A DNA stretch of 64,000 nt from Microcoleus vaginatus HSN003 (GCF_022701255.1 NZ_CP031705.1:2121501-2185500), one strand, 5' to 3'. Shown: positions 8,363 to 18,311, counted from the stretch's first letter. A program made the numbers and translations. Notes: generated by a model from the sequence alone, not told the origin.

Positions 8363-9243
8363 TACTGCACCCGATCGAGCTTTTCTGCTAATTTTAATAT
8401 AGAGTGGTAGCTTTTGTTGCGGGTTTAATCTAGCCTTGAGAATTAGATGAGCTACAAAGTGCGATCGCCCCTAAAATCTCTTTAACTAGAAATTACGATC
8501 GAACCTCAAAAAAATTAGGCCCCAGCTTTCAGTCAGAAGCTTTTCCCCCTTCACCCCCTGACCCCTCATCCCTAACTGCCCAAAATTTGCATAAGCTTAA
8601 ACATGATGGAGATGATGGAGCCTAGGGGCACAATGAAAGTCACACAGGGCAACAGCCAGCCTTTATACACCTTGTCGTTACTCGTAGCAGAATTGGATTA
8701 GCATATTTAAATAAAAATGTCAATAAATATTTTAAACAGTTACTCGCATCTAATACGGCGATGGAGTTCGGTTATCTCGCATCGCAGCATCTAGGCAGCG
8801 AGAAAAATTCAAGCGATGATAGAACAGAGAGCAAAAAAAGCCCTCGAAGTGCATGAGTCTGTTTGCATGAGTATTGTGAAGTTGAGTGGCAGTTAAAACT
8901 AACAGGGAATTCAAAACCTTAAGGAAAAATGTAGAATCTTGACCTTAAGACAGAGGTTTTTACCCTTTACGATCCTCAAAATTGGGAATAATATTGAGAA
9001 AACTAAACTCTTGCTTCACTTCGCCTTGAACTAGCCGTTAAAGCTAGCGAGCTACCGAAAATCGACGGCGATTACTGGAAAATCAAGCACAAAAGTAATC
9101 CCAAACAAAAAGCTTCTACCGATCGTCACCGATAAACAGAAGGGGAAACATCCCCTTTGTCGCAGTCTTTATCCCACTTGCAAAAGTGGGACAGGGTATC
9201 ACCAACTTTTTATCTGTTGTTACAAGGAGTGCAATACTCACCC
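8363..9243. other. Long gap upstream of the sigma factor gene
   Basis: About 880 bp with no convincing long gene. It contains one HIP1 site near 8460, a possible 32-codon membrane peptide on the minus strand (8572-8670, listed separately) and a palindrome GGGGAAACATCCCCTTT near 9142. The open frame upstream of 9244 (from 9157) is probably leader, not protein. Confidence 0.5.
8572..8670 (-). CDS. Possible small single-span membrane peptide
   Basis: A 32-codon frame with GTG start gives a peptide with one clear hydrophobic segment (LLPCVTFIVPLGSIISIMF) after a short charged start (YKGW) and a short tail. Cyanobacteria encode many such small photosynthetic or NDH subunits, but I cannot match this one to any. 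No good ribosome binding site precedes the GTG and an in-frame stop lies ten codons upstream. Only conservation or proteomics could make this firm. Confidence 0.25.
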   Translation of the reverse strand: MYKGWLLPCVTFIVPLGSIISIMFKLMQILGS

Positions 9244-10248
9244 ATGTCCACCATAACCCCCAAAAACAAAACAGTGAAAGCCGATCGCATGGGCAGCCGG
9301 CCATACTCCTCAACGGATACGGTTCGTACCTATCTGCACGAGATCGGTCGCGTACCCCTGTTAACCCGAGAAGAAGAAATTGTTTTCGGGAAGCAGGTGC
9401 AGCAAATGATGAAATTAATCGAAGCAAAACAAGCACTTGCTAAAGAATGGCAGCGGGATCTGACGGATCAAGAGTGGGCTGCCGAAATGGAGTTGACCGA
9501 ACCTGAACTTAGCCGGATCTTACACATAGGGCGACGCGCTAAGCAAAAGATGATTGAAGCCAATTTGCGGCTAGTAGTGGCGATCGCCAAAAAATACCAG
9601 AAACGCAATATGGAATTCTTGGATTTAATTCAAGAAGGCACCCTTGGTTTAGAACGAGGAGTCGAAAAATTTGACCCGATGCGGGGATACAAATTTTCTA
9701 CCTATGCCTACTGGTGGATTCGGCAAGCAATTACGCGCGCGATCGCCCAACACGCCCGCACAATTCGATTGCCAATTCACATCACCGAAAAACTCAACAA
9801 AATCAAAAAAGTGCAGCGGGAACTTACCCAGCAGTTGGGCCGGTCTCCCTCCCCCGGGGAAATTGCTGCGGCCTTGGAACTGCACCCTTCCCAAATTCGG
9901 GAATACCTGCTGATGGCAAGACATCCAGTTTCTTTGGACTTGCGGGTAGGAGACAACCAAGATACCGAACTGCAAGAACTCTTAGAAGACGAAACGGCAT
10001 CTCCAGACAACTACATTACCTCGGAATTGCTGCGGCAAGACCTCGATACTTTGATATCAGAACTGACCCCCCAGCAGCGAGATGTGATAATTCTGCGCTT
10101 TGGCTTGGAAGACGGGACCGAAATGTCTCTGGCGAAAGTGGGAGAACGCCTCAATCTCAGCCGGGAACGGGTGCGGCAGCTAGAACATCAAGCCCTCGCC
10201 CACTTGCGTCGCCGCCAATCTCAAGTCCGAGAATACTTGGCTAGTTAG
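9244..10248 (+). CDS. Group 2 RNA polymerase sigma factor (RpoD-like)
   Basis: A 334-residue sigma-70 family factor that directs RNA polymerase to promoters. It starts with a short N-terminal tail, then region 1.2 (DTVRTYLHEIGRVPLL), region 2 (RLVVAIAKKYQKRNMEFLDLIQEGTLGLERGVEKFDP split across 2.1-2.3, YKFSTYAYWWIRQAI), region 3 (IHITEKLNKIKK) and region 4 with HTH (LSLERVRQLE-like ERLNLSRERVRQLEHQAL). It lacks the long region 1.1 of the primary factor, so it belongs with the non-essential SigB/C/D/E-type group. The frame is open from 9157, but the ATG at 9244, with AAGGAG about 16 bases upstream, matches family starts (MST...). A strong terminator follows. Confidence 0.9.
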   Translation: MSTITPKNKTVKADRMGSRPYSSTDTVRTYLHEIGRVPLLTREEEIVFGKQVQQMMKLIEAKQALAKEWQRDLTDQEWAAEMELTEPELSRILHIGRRAKQKMIEANLRLVVAIAKKYQKRNMEFLDLIQEGTLGLERGVEKFDPMRGYKFSTYAYWWIRQAITRAIAQHARTIRLPIHITEKLNKIKKVQRELTQQLGRSPSPGEIAAALELHPSQIREYLLMARHPVSLDLRVGDNQDTELQELLEDETASPDNYITSELLRQDLDTLISELTPQQRDVIILRFGLEDGTEMSLAKVGERLNLSRERVRQLEHQALAHLRRRQSQVREYLAS

Positions 10249-10253
10249 TCACT

Positions 10254-10290
10254 AAAAAAGTTGAGATTTCCCAAAATCTCAACTTTTTTT
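10254..10290 (+). terminator. Rho-independent terminator of the sigma factor gene
   Basis: Perfect 15-bp inverted repeat (AAAAAGTTGAGATTT, loop CCCA, AAATCTCAACTTTTT) ending in a T run, five bases after the sigma factor stop codon. Confidence 0.9.
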
Positions 10291-10712
10291 ACGTCTATAC
10301 CAGTTTGAAAGAAGAATGTAACTGTAAGCCCGTGATTCACCCAATTAGGCAATAGGTCATCCCCACTTATTCCATTCTTTAATCTAAAACAGGACTTACG
10401 CACTATCGAGCTTAAATCGAGGGTTTGAGATTGCTTCACTACGTTGTCTTCGGACAGAAAATCGTAGTATATGCGTGCAGGACTATAAAACTTAAAATAT
10501 AAAATGGTATTATTTGACGGGTGGATTGCTCAATCAGGGCGGACGCAAAATTTGTCAAAACTAATCTTAGATTTAAGTTCAGGAACCGGGCGGGCGATCG
10601 TTACTTCAAGTTAATAGCCAACATTAAGCCAAATACCCGGTTTCTCTACGAGATTTTTGAAACTGGTACAAGAGGCGCTTGGAACCAGCTATTTTAAATT
10701 TTGGGGTCTGGA
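10291..10712. other. Gap with degenerate repeats
   Basis: No gene is seen. The gap holds a partial copy of the ACCCGGTTTCT family at about 10635-10645 and one GATTGCTTCACT-type fragment near 10430 that recurs near 44403. The promoter of the next gene presumably lies here. Confidence 0.4.
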
Positions 10713-11210
10713 GTGGTTTTGACTTATTTGATATTGACAGGAAGTTTAGAAGCGATCGCGATCGTACTTGCTCTCTCGCCCAGTAACTTCAGCATCGCAT
10801 TCCCCGCACGCCCGGTGCAGGACTCGGACATCAAATCCGGCGTTTTAAGCTCGCAATCTCCCCCAAATCCTGCGGCAGATACAGCTAGCACAGGTTTAGC
10901 AGATGGCATTTACCTCTACGGCCAGTCGAGCAAGCCAGATGAAATTAAACAAGAATATTTGGTATTGGAAATGCGACAGAGTAAGGTAGTCGGAGCTTTT
11001 TACCTGCCTCGGTCTGCTTTTTACTGTTTTTACGGCACAAGCGATCGAACTCAGTTAAATTTAACAGTGGTTGACAGTTACGACGGCAGTCGCTCTCCCT
11101 ACTCGGTAAACCTGGAACAGTATTACCCAATTTCTACCATCAGCGAGAACGATCGGCGCATCTTGGGTATTTGCAAGGAAGCTCACCAGCAGCAGGTGTG
11201 GGAAAAGTAG
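10713..11210 (+). CDS. Hypothetical exported protein
   Basis: About 165 residues. The first 35 are hydrophobic and Ala-rich (TYLILTGSLEAIAIVLAL) and probably form a signal peptide or anchor. A low-complexity Ser/Pro/Ala stretch follows, then a compact domain from about residue 70 (ADGIYLYGQS, EYLVLEMRQSKVVGAFYLPRSAFYCFYG) with two conserved-looking Cys. I do not recognise the function. No ATG exists; GTG at 10713 and TTG at 10701 are the choices. Confidence 0.6.
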   Translation: MVLTYLILTGSLEAIAIVLALSPSNFSIAFPARPVQDSDIKSGVLSSQSPPNPAADTASTGLADGIYLYGQSSKPDEIKQEYLVLEMRQSKVVGAFYLPRSAFYCFYGTSDRTQLNLTVVDSYDGSRSPYSVNLEQYYPISTISENDRRILGICKEAHQQQVWEK

Positions 11211-11237
11211 GAAACACGCGCTGCCTCACCAGTCAAT

Positions 11238-11283
11238 CGATTTTAGATTTTAGATTTTAGATGTTAGATTTTAGATTTTAGAA
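11238..11283 (+). repeat. TTTTAGA heptamer tract
   Basis: About six TTTTAGA/TTAGATT copies, one degenerate (ATGTTAG), in the leader of the histidine kinase gene. It is the reverse complement of the AAAATCT-type tract in front of the HerA-type gene at 5180-5203. Confidence 0.75.
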
Positions 11284-11412
11284 TTGAAGAAAGCAACCCC
11301 ACTGATACATCGGGGGCCCCCGAACCAAATTGCTTTCGCTCAGGGTTCAGGAAACAGCAGTAAAATTGCTCCTGAGTTTAGAATTTCGGACGGACACCAC
11401 ACACATGGCAAG

Positions 11413-13950
11413 ATGAAACTGCGTCGGAAAACACTATCGATCATTGGCATTACCATCGCTGGATTGACTGGCATTCTGTATGTCGCCTCCTCAAGCATCC
11501 TCTTGGGCAGCCTGATCAAAGCAGAGGAACAAGAAGCCACACAGGTTGTCAAGGGAGTGCTCAGCGTGTTCGGGCAAACCGCAGACGACTTCAACTCGCG
11601 CTTTGCCGACTGGTCTGCCTGGAACGACACCTACGATTTTATCCAAAACCGCAACTCAGAATACATTGCCTCCAATTTAATTCCAGAAGGGCTCGCTAAT
11701 ATAAGAGTTAATATAGCCATTTTTGTCAATACTTCTGGCAAAATAGTTTACGGTACGGGTTTAGACAGCGAAAAGCTGAAACTAACGCCTGTTCCAGAAG
11801 CATTAAAACGGCGCATTTCTCTCAGCGACCCGCTGTTGCAACACCCGAACGCCAACAGCAGCCTCGCTGGTATCCTGCTGCTGCCGTCAGGGCCGATACT
11901 GATTACTTCCCGGCCAATTCTCACGACTAAAAGCACTGGCCCGATCCGAGGTACGCTGATATTCGGGCGCAATTTGGATGCTGCTGGTATTGCGAAGGTT
12001 TCTAAAATTACTCGCTTGCCGCTGATCGTACACAGCGTTAATGAGGCCCGGTTGCCTGCAGACTTTCAGCAAGTGCGGGAGAAACTGTCGGAAAAAAAAC
12101 CGATTTTGGTGCGTCCTTTAAGCAAAGAGTCGATCGCGGGTTACGCTCTGATCCGGGATATTTACAACCAACCTGCGCTGCTATTGCGGGTGGATATCCC
12201 CAGAGAAATATATCGCCAAGGTCAAATTAGTTTGCTGTACCTGCTGGGGTCTGTAGCGTTAGCGGGAGTTGGGTTGGTCGGCTGCACTCTGCTACTGCTA
12301 GAGCGTCTGGTGCTGTCTCGGTTGAGCGGTTTGGCGAAAGCAGTGAACCACGTCAGCAGCAGCCAAGACCTCTCGGTGCGACTGCCGGTTACGGGTGAAG
12401 ATGAGTTGTCAGACCTTGCCCATACTATCAACGGAATGCTGAGTGCGATCGCCCAAGCCGAAAGCGAACAACTTGAGGAAAAAGCCCGCTACCGAGCCGT
12501 AGTCGAGCAAGCTACAGATTGTATTTTCCTCTGGGACGCTCAAACCAAACGCCTTTTGGAAGCCAATACAGCATTTAGAGACCTGCTCGATTACAGTCTT
12601 GATGCGATTTCGCAACTGACTATTTACGATATCATCGCTTACTCTAAAGACCTAATTGACAACAATATCGAGTTGCTGCTGACGGACAAACAATTCAGAA
12701 TTGGCGAAGTTCTCTACCGCCGCCGAGACGGTTCCTGCGTGGACGTGGAAGTGAGCGGGAGCGTGATTTCCTACGGCGGTCGCGAGATTATTTGCACGGT
12801 TGTCCGCGACATTACCGAGCGCAAGCAAGCCGAAGCCAAACTGCGAGCCTCGGAAGAACGCTACAGACTTTTGTTTAAAAATAACCCCCATCCGATGTGG
12901 GTTTACGATTTAGAAACTCTGGAATTTATAGCCGTCAATCAGGCTGCTGTCCAACACTACGGCTACACTCGTGACGAATTTCTCAACATGACCATTACAG
13001 ACATTCGTCCCCCTCAAGAGCTGCCGAGATTGTTAGAAAATAAATCCCAAGTAGATGTCGGGATTGAGTTTGCAGGTGTGTGGCAGCACCAGAAAAAAGA
13101 CGGAACAATTATTGATGTAGAAATTACTTCTTATGCCATGCTATTTGATAGCAGAAATGCTGAATTAGTGCTAGCTCACGACGTGACCGACCGCTTGCAA
13201 GCCGAGGCAGAACTTTACCAAGCAAAGGAAGCAGCCGAAGCAGCTAGTTTGGCTAAAAGTCAGTTTTTGGCTAACATGAGTCACGAACTGCGAACTCCTC
13301 TGAATGCGATTATCGGTTACAGCGAGATTCTGCAAGAAGAAGCTTTAGATTTGGGCCAAGAAGATTTTATCTCGGATTTGGAGAGAATTCACCATTCAGG
13401 TCAGCTTTTACTAACCTTAATTAATGATATTCTCGACTTGTCGAAGATTGAAGCCGGTCACGCGGAACTTGAATTAGAAACTTTTGACGTGTTGGAGGCA
13501 GTTCAAGATGTAGCCAGCACTGTTGAACCGCTATTTTTGCGAAACACAAATCGCCTGAATGTGGAGTGTCCTAATAATATTGGCGAATTGTATTCCGATC
13601 AAACTAAGTTTACTCAAATTTTGTTTAATTTGCTCAGCAATGCAGCTAAGTTTACTCATCAAGGAACAATTACACTCAGTGTTGAAAGAATTAAAAATGA
13701 CTCCAATAGTAGGCATTCTGAACGGTTAATTTTTAAGTGTACTGATACGGGGATTGGGATGACTCCTGAACAGCTACAAAAGTTATTTCAACCTTTTACG
13801 CAAGCTGATGCTTCGACAACCCGCAAGTACGGAGGTACGGGTTTGGGTTTGGCAATAGCCCAGAAATACTCTCAGATGCTGGGGGGAGAAATTACTGTGA
13901 GTAGCGAGTTTGGCAAGGGGTCAACTTTTACTTTAACCTTGCCAGCATAG
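11413..13950 (+). CDS. Hybrid-free sensor histidine kinase (CHASE4-HAMP-PAS-PAS)
   Basis: An 845-residue membrane sensor kinase. From the ATG at 11413: transmembrane segment about 7-30; a periplasmic CHASE4 domain about 40-270 ([17 protein letters not shown]); second membrane segment about 275-302; HAMP to about 355; PAS about 365-485; PAS about 490-610; HisKA with the phospho-accepting His at residue 624 ([15 protein letters not shown]); HATPase_c with [16 protein letters not shown] and GGTGLGLAI. No receiver domain is fused and no response regulator lies next to it, so its partner is unknown. The frame is open back to a TTG at 11284, but that would add 43 residues before the first membrane span. 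Confidence 0.88.
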   Translation: MKLRRKTLSIIGITIAGLTGILYVASSSILLGSLIKAEEQEATQVVKGVLSVFGQTADDFNSRFADWSAWNDTYDFIQNRNSEYIASNLIPEGLANIRVNIAIFVNTSGKIVYGTGLDSEKLKLTPVPEALKRRISLSDPLLQHPNANSSLAGILLLPSGPILITSRPILTTKSTGPIRGTLIFGRNLDAAGIAKVSKITRLPLIVHSVNEARLPADFQQVREKLSEKKPILVRPLSKESIAGYALIRDIYNQPALLLRVDIPREIYRQGQISLLYLLGSVALAGVGLVGCTLLLLERLVLSRLSGLAKAVNHVSSSQDLSVRLPVTGEDELSDLAHTINGMLSAIAQAESEQLEEKARYRAVVEQATDCIFLWDAQTKRLLEANTAFRDLLDYSLDAISQLTIYDIIAYSKDLIDNNIELLLTDKQFRIGEVLYRRRDGSCVDVEVSGSVISYGGREIICTVVRDITERKQAEAKLRASEERYRLLFKNNPHPMWVYDLETLEFIAVNQAAVQHYGYTRDEFLNMTITDIRPPQELPRLLENKSQVDVGIEFAGVWQHQKKDGTIIDVEITSYAMLFDSRNAELVLAHDVTDRLQAEAELYQAKEAAEAASLAKSQFLANMSHELRTPLNAIIGYSEILQEEALDLGQEDFISDLERIHHSGQLLLTLINDILDLSKIEAGHAELELETFDVLEAVQDVASTVEPLFLRNTNRLNVECPNNIGELYSDQTKFTQILFNLLSNAAKFTHQGTITLSVERIKNDSNSRHSERLIFKCTDTGIGMTPEQLQKLFQPFTQADASTTRKYGGTGLGLAIAQKYSQMLGGEITVSSEFGKGSTFTLTLPA

Positions 13951-13999
13951 CTTTATTTTAAATTTTATATCGGGGAAAAAGTCTTGACTACAAAAAACA

Positions 14000-14626
14000 T
14001 TAATACTCAATACCTGGTTGAGCTTTAATGCCTTGTTCTCGGAATGGATGCTTAACTAAAGTCATTTCTGTCACCAAGTCTGCCCGTTCGATTAGCGCTG
14101 GCGGGGCGCCTCTGCCTGTTAAAATAATGTGGGTTTCTTCTGGCTTTTGGTCTAACCCGGAAAGCACTTGCTCGACTTGCAAATAACCTAGTTTTAATGC
14201 TATATTGACTTCATCGAGAAGAACTAATTTAAATTCGGGATTGTAGATAAAAGTTAGGGATTTTTCCCAGGCTTTTTGAGCTGTTTCGATATCTCGATCG
14301 CGGTCTTGCGTGTCCCAGGTAAAGCCTTCCCCCATTGCGTGGAATTCTAGCTGTTTTTCCCAGAGTTGAAAAACGGCTTTTTCTGCGGGTTCCCAAGCTC
14401 CCTTGATAAATTGTACTATAGCGACGCGGTAGCCGTGACCGAGCGATCGCACAACCATTCCCAAAGCGGCCGTGGTTTTGCCTTTACCGTTACCCGTATT
14501 GACTATAATTAAACCTTTTTCTTTTGACGAGTTAGCGATTCGCTGTGATTGCACTTCTTGGCGGCGCTGCATTTTCTGTTTGTGTTGTTCCGCTGTTAAG
14601 CCAGTGGTTTCTGTATTGGTTTCCAT
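14000..14626 (-). CDS. cobO: Cob(I)yrinic acid a,c-diamide adenosyltransferase
   Basis: Attaches the 5'-deoxyadenosyl group of ATP to cobalt in corrinoids, a step of adenosylcobalamin synthesis and salvage. The 208-residue protein has the P-loop TGNGKGKTTAALG from residue 44, VAIVQFIKGAW, LVLLDEVNIALKLGY and HIILTGRGAPPALIERADLVTEM, all typical of CobO/BtuR. Length is normal. It stands alone, with no other cobalamin gene adjacent and no cobalamin riboswitch recognisable in the short upstream region, which holds an ACCGCAGATGAACG-type repeat. Confidence 0.93.
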   Translation of the reverse strand: METNTETTGLTAEQHKQKMQRRQEVQSQRIANSSKEKGLIIVNTGNGKGKTTAALGMVVRSLGHGYRVAIVQFIKGAWEPAEKAVFQLWEKQLEFHAMGEGFTWDTQDRDRDIETAQKAWEKSLTFIYNPEFKLVLLDEVNIALKLGYLQVEQVLSGLDQKPEETHIILTGRGAPPALIERADLVTEMTLVKHPFREQGIKAQPGIEY

Positions 14627-14699
14627 GAGATTTTTTTTTAACCGCAGATGAACGAGAAAGATGAACGCAAATAAACGCTGATAGATGAAAGATGTCTAG

Positions 14700-15278
14700 T
14701 TATTGCCACAGTGTTTTCAATTTTAACACGAAACCAGGCAAAATATCTTCTCCTGAAAGTTCTGTTGGACATTCCAAAACTTCTATTTCTTGTCCTTGGC
14801 GATAGATTTCAACTCTGCGGCTTTTACGGTTAATTAACCAGCCGAGTTTTACTTGGTTATTCATGTATTCTTGCATTTTGTCTTGAGTATCTTTTAAACT
14901 ATCTGTCGGCGACATTAACTCTAAGACAAAATCCGGGGCAATGGGAGGAAATTTTTGTTTTTGTTCGGGAGTGAGTGCGTCCCATCTTGATTTTTCAATC
15001 CAAGAGACATCGGGAGAACGGTTTGCACCGCTGGGCAGTTGGAAGCAAGTTGAAGAATCGAAACAAATTCCCAGTTGAGTTTGTCTGTTCCAAATCACAA
15101 AGTCAGCATTAATTTCTGAGTTGTAATTTCCAGTTTCTCCTCCTGTGGGTGACATGACGATTATTTCTCCTTTGGCATTGCGTTCAAATTTGACATCAGG
15201 GTTTTCGCGACACAATTGATAAAATTGGTCGTCGGTTAGTTTAACTATGGAGTTGAAGTTGATGGTAACTGCTATCAT
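14700..15278 (-). CDS. Uma2-family (DUF820) putative nuclease
   Basis: A 192-residue protein of a family expanded in cyanobacteria with a PD-(D/E)XK restriction-like fold. Visible motifs are IVMSPTGGETG, NRSPDVSWI (Asp of the active site) and DFVLELMSPTDSLKDTQDKM (Glu and downstream Lys), then LGWLINRKSRRVEIYR. Biological function of the family is unproved; it may reflect mobile or defence DNA. A second family member lies at 39913-40476. ATG start; no partner gene adjacent. Confidence 0.85.
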   Translation of the reverse strand: MIAVTINFNSIVKLTDDQFYQLCRENPDVKFERNAKGEIIVMSPTGGETGNYNSEINADFVIWNRQTQLGICFDSSTCFQLPSGANRSPDVSWIEKSRWDALTPEQKQKFPPIAPDFVLELMSPTDSLKDTQDKMQEYMNNQVKLGWLINRKSRRVEIYRQGQEIEVLECPTELSGEDILPGFVLKLKTLWQ

Positions 15279-15448
15279 GGTATTTTATCAAAGTGCTTTG
15301 GAATTTTTATGGAATTTTTAACCCAGATAGTGTATATGAATGCCGAGCAAGGCAGAACGATGCAGATGCGGTAAATATTATTGAGGTACCCAGGGGATTT
15401 TAGGATATTTTTTGAGGCAATTGTGATAATGATATCACCTACTTATAA

Positions 15449-16066
15449 CTAGCTATCAAGAGTTTTATAAAAAGCTTTTTGCAGTAAACACTTACAGACA
15501 TACCAATAATAAAATGCAATGTTAATTTCGCTAAAGAGTTTAGGTACTCCCTCTAGTAAACTGGAGAACATCTTGTTTTTTAAATGCAGGGAATCCACGC
15601 CGATCGCAAAAAATAACAATCCCAAACCAGCTAACAATATTTGGTAGGGAGTAAACTGTAGTTCTCGCCGAAAAAACCATCCGTAGGAGGACAAAACAAC
15701 GGCGTACAAAAGGCTTACTCCTAGCTTGGGAATGCCTAAGGCTATCATATATATATGAATTCTGTAACTGTGATTAAGCAGAAACCCACCTGTTAAAAGA
15801 GCGGAGAATAGAATAAATCGATTTTCTAAATTGCGCGGTTGAATACTTTGAGAGAGTCCATAGGTGAAAGTACAAACAATGACTGGTATAGAACATAAAA
15901 TCTGGAAGGTCCGAGTTAGCAAGGCGACATTGGGATTGGGGGAAAAATAAGGGTGAAAGAATAAATCGCTGACTTTTAAGCCGGAAAGTTGAGTGAAAAG
16001 TATCAGCAGCACAACCAGAAATAAGGATAAACCATTTAGTCGAACAACAAAGCGAGAAATAGTCAT
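15449..16066 (-). CDS. Hypothetical polytopic membrane protein
   Basis: About 205 residues with six probable membrane helices (for example LSLFLVVLLILFTQL, TFQILCSIPVIVCTFTYGL, FILFSALLTGGFLL, LGVSLLYAVVLSSYGW, ILLAGLGLLFFAIGV). No catalytic motif is recognised. Two candidate starts exist: TTG at 16072 and ATG at 16066; I use the ATG. Transcribed away from moeA across a shared promoter region. Confidence 0.65.
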   Translation of the reverse strand: MTISRFVVRLNGLSLFLVVLLILFTQLSGLKVSDLFFHPYFSPNPNVALLTRTFQILCSIPVIVCTFTYGLSQSIQPRNLENRFILFSALLTGGFLLNHSYRIHIYMIALGIPKLGVSLLYAVVLSSYGWFFRRELQFTPYQILLAGLGLLFFAIGVDSLHLKNKMFSSLLEGVPKLFSEINIAFYYWYVCKCLLQKAFYKTLDS

Positions 16067-16182
16067 AAGCAATTAACACCAAAAATTAGGTTTACTGCCC
16101 AAGTACAAAAAATTATATCACCAATATCTGTGGATATTTTGCTAAACTTAATCAGGAGTGTTATCAAAACAAGGAGACAGTC

Positions 16183-17457
16183 ATGCTGTCAGTGAAAGAA
16201 GCAGAATCAATCGTTCTAAATTTGGCGCAACCCCTCGACAGTCAGCGGGATGTAGAAACTGTAGACTTGCTGGCAGCATCGGGGCGCATTTTGGCTGCCC
16301 CTGTAACTGGTTCCCTTGATTTTCCTTATTGGGACAATTCCGCAATGGATGGGTACGCGGTGCGGTTTGCGGATGTGGAAAACTGTAGCGCCGAAAAACC
16401 AGTGGTACTCGAAGTAGTTGAAGAAATTCCAGCCGGATATCAGCCTCAAAATACCGTCCAATCCGGGCAAGCAGCGCGAATTTTTACGGGGGCTATGATG
16501 CCAGCGGGTGCTGATACGGTGGTAATGCAGGAAGAAACAAGGCGTGAGGGCGATCGCATTTTTATCTTAGTTTCTCCTGAAAAACCGCAAGCATTTGTGA
16601 GGCATAAAGGCACTTTTTATCAAGCAGGAACACCTTTGCTAACTCCCGGTACAGTTATCAACGCCCCAGAAATAGCGGTGTTAGCAACTGCCCAGTGCAT
16701 TCCAGTTCCCGTTTATCGGCGGCTGCGGGTGGCAATTTTTTCTACGGGTGACGAATTGGTATCGCCTGACGAACCTTTGGCACCGGGGAGACTGGTAGAC
16801 TCGAATCAGTATGCTTTGACAGTTTTGTTGGCCCAAATGGGATTTGAACCGATTCGATTGGGCATTGTTCCTGATAATGAAGATGCCTTAAATAAGGCGA
16901 TATCCGGGGCTGTTGCGACGGCGGATGTGGTGCTTTCTACGGGGGGTGTCTCGGTAGGAGACTACGATTATGTCGAGAAAATTTTGGCAGATTTGGGAGG
17001 AAAAGTTCACATTAGTTCTGTGGCGATTAAGCCGGGGAAACCTTTAACGGTGGCTGAGTTTAAACGAGGTGAAAAGAATGATGATTCTCCGAGTTTGAGT
17101 TCGGATTGTCTCTATTTTGGTTTGCCGGGAAATCCGGTTTCGGCTTTAGTCTGCTGTTGGCGGTTTGTTGTGCCTGCTTTGAGAAAAATTTCTGGGCTTG
17201 GCGCGGATGCTTGGGGGCCGGAGTTTGTCAAAGCTAGGTGTAATGCTGAATTGCGATCGCCTGGCCGACGCGAAACTTATGTTTGGGGTAAACTACATTT
17301 AGTTGCGGGAGTGTGGGAATTTGAACCTGCTAGTGGCAGCCAAAATTCAGCGAATTTAATTAACCTCGCCAATACAAGTGGTTTAGCAGTTTTGCCACCA
17401 GTGGAAACCGGGATTTTACCAGGCGAATTGGTGGAGGTTTTAAAAGTTAGTCATTAG
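16183..17457 (+). CDS. moeA: Molybdopterin molybdenumtransferase MoeA
   Basis: Inserts molybdate into adenylated molybdopterin to complete the molybdenum cofactor. The 424-residue protein shows the MoeA signatures SAMDGYAVR, IFTGAMMPAGADTVVMQEE, IFSTGDELV, VLSTGGVSVGDYDYVEK and GLPGNPVSALV, with normal length. An AAGGAG site lies a few bases before the ATG. In this window the likely customer is NarB, the molybdenum nitrate reductase 4 kb downstream on the other strand. Confidence 0.95.
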   Translation: MLSVKEAESIVLNLAQPLDSQRDVETVDLLAASGRILAAPVTGSLDFPYWDNSAMDGYAVRFADVENCSAEKPVVLEVVEEIPAGYQPQNTVQSGQAARIFTGAMMPAGADTVVMQEETRREGDRIFILVSPEKPQAFVRHKGTFYQAGTPLLTPGTVINAPEIAVLATAQCIPVPVYRRLRVAIFSTGDELVSPDEPLAPGRLVDSNQYALTVLLAQMGFEPIRLGIVPDNEDALNKAISGAVATADVVLSTGGVSVGDYDYVEKILADLGGKVHISSVAIKPGKPLTVAEFKRGEKNDDSPSLSSDCLYFGLPGNPVSALVCCWRFVVPALRKISGLGADAWGPEFVKARCNAELRSPGRRETYVWGKLHLVAGVWEFEPASGSQNSANLINLANTSGLAVLPPVETGILPGELVEVLKVSH

Positions 17458-17525
17458 TTAGTTGTTATGGGTTATTTGTTATTGGTTCGGTAGAAGTTCC
17501 GGTAAAATATTAACAACTAAGTAAT

Positions 17526-17582
17526 CTTCCTTCTTCCTTCTTCCTTCTTCCTTCTTCCTTCTTCCTTCTTCCTTCTTCCTTC
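17526..17582 (+). repeat. Eight perfect CTTCCTT heptamers before a start codon
   Basis: Eight exact tandem CTTCCTT units (17526-17581) end six bases before the ATG of the response regulator gene. The tract occupies the position of a ribosome binding site and contains no purines. A complementary purine-rich tract lies just after the gene (18225-18268). Confidence 0.95.
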
Positions 17583-17587
17583 GTATT

Positions 17588-18220
17588 ATGAGAATTCTAA
17601 TTGTTGAAGATGACCCGATGATGCAACTGGGATTAGAGCAAGTTTTAGCCGATTCCCCAGAAATAGAAATAGTAGGACAAGCAGAAGACGGGTATTTAGG
17701 CGTAGCAGCCGCACTGAAACTCAAACCTGATATTATTGTGATGGATATCGGTTTGCCGCGGCTGGACGGCATAGCAGCGACGCAGCAAATTAAAGCACAA
17801 CTGCCAGAAGTTCGAGTAGTAATGTTAACTTCTCACACGGCAGAAACTGAAATTATTGCTGCCCTTTCTAGTGGTGCTGATGCTTATTGTATTAAAGGTG
17901 CTTCCGTAGATAGGCTGTTAGCAGCGATTGCAGCCGCAGCAGAGGGGGCTACATATCTTGACCCTCAAATTGCCCGGACTGTCATCGAACACCTCAAACC
18001 CCCGATAGCTGCCTCTACAACTACTTTTGGTCAGTTGTCGCAGCGGGAATTGGAGGTGTTAAAATTAATGGTGGAAGGTAACAGCAATCCCGAAATTGCA
18101 GCGGCGCTTTACTTGAGTCCAAATACGATTAAAACTCATGTTCGCGGTATTATGAATAAGTTGGCAGTGGATGACCGCGTGCAAGCAGCAGTTGTAGCGC
18201 TGAGAACGGGATTGGTGTAA
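17588..18220 (+). CDS. NarL/FixJ-type response regulator
   Basis: A 210-residue two-component DNA-binding regulator. The receiver domain occupies residues 1-120, with acidic pair Asp8/Asp9 and phospho-acceptor Asp53 (VMDIGLPRLDG); the C-terminal LuxR-type HTH covers about 145-210 (LSQRELEVLKLMVEGNSNPEIA, IKTHVRGIMNKL). No kinase is adjacent; the nearest is the CHASE4 kinase 3.6 kb upstream. The start at 17588 is fixed by the receiver fold, yet no Shine-Dalgarno sequence exists because a CTTCCTT tract fills the leader. Confidence 0.9.
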   Translation: MRILIVEDDPMMQLGLEQVLADSPEIEIVGQAEDGYLGVAAALKLKPDIIVMDIGLPRLDGIAATQQIKAQLPEVRVVMLTSHTAETEIIAALSSGADAYCIKGASVDRLLAAIAAAAEGATYLDPQIARTVIEHLKPPIAASTTTFGQLSQRELEVLKLMVEGNSNPEIAAALYLSPNTIKTHVRGIMNKLAVDDRVQAAVVALRTGLV

Positions 18221-18224
18221 AGAA

Positions 18225-18268
18225 GTAAGAGGGAAGAAGGAAGGGGGAAGAAGGAAGAGGGAAGAAAG
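18225..18268 (+). repeat. Purine-rich GAAGGAA/GGGAAGA tract
   Basis: Degenerate GAAGGAAG and GAGGGAAGAA units directly after the response regulator stop codon. They are the complement of the CTTCCTT tract before the gene, so the two ends of the transcript could pair. Confidence 0.8.
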
Positions 18269-18311
18269 AACAAACATAATTCAACGTTTTTTAGTTTCCA
18301 CTTCTCAATTG

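Noticed and set aside
9714..10244. A 176-codon frame overlapping the sigma factor gene
   Set aside because: Same-strand shifted frame of a conserved gene, Arg/Pro/Ser-rich, no start signal.
14627..14699. Cobalamin riboswitch in front of cobO
   Set aside because: The gap is only about 70 bases and filled by an ACCGCAGATGAACG-type repeat; no B12-box-like element is visible.
17479..17772. A minus-strand frame of KKEEGRR repeats
   Set aside because: Pure translation of the CTTCCTT tract on the other strand, overlapping the start of the response regulator gene.
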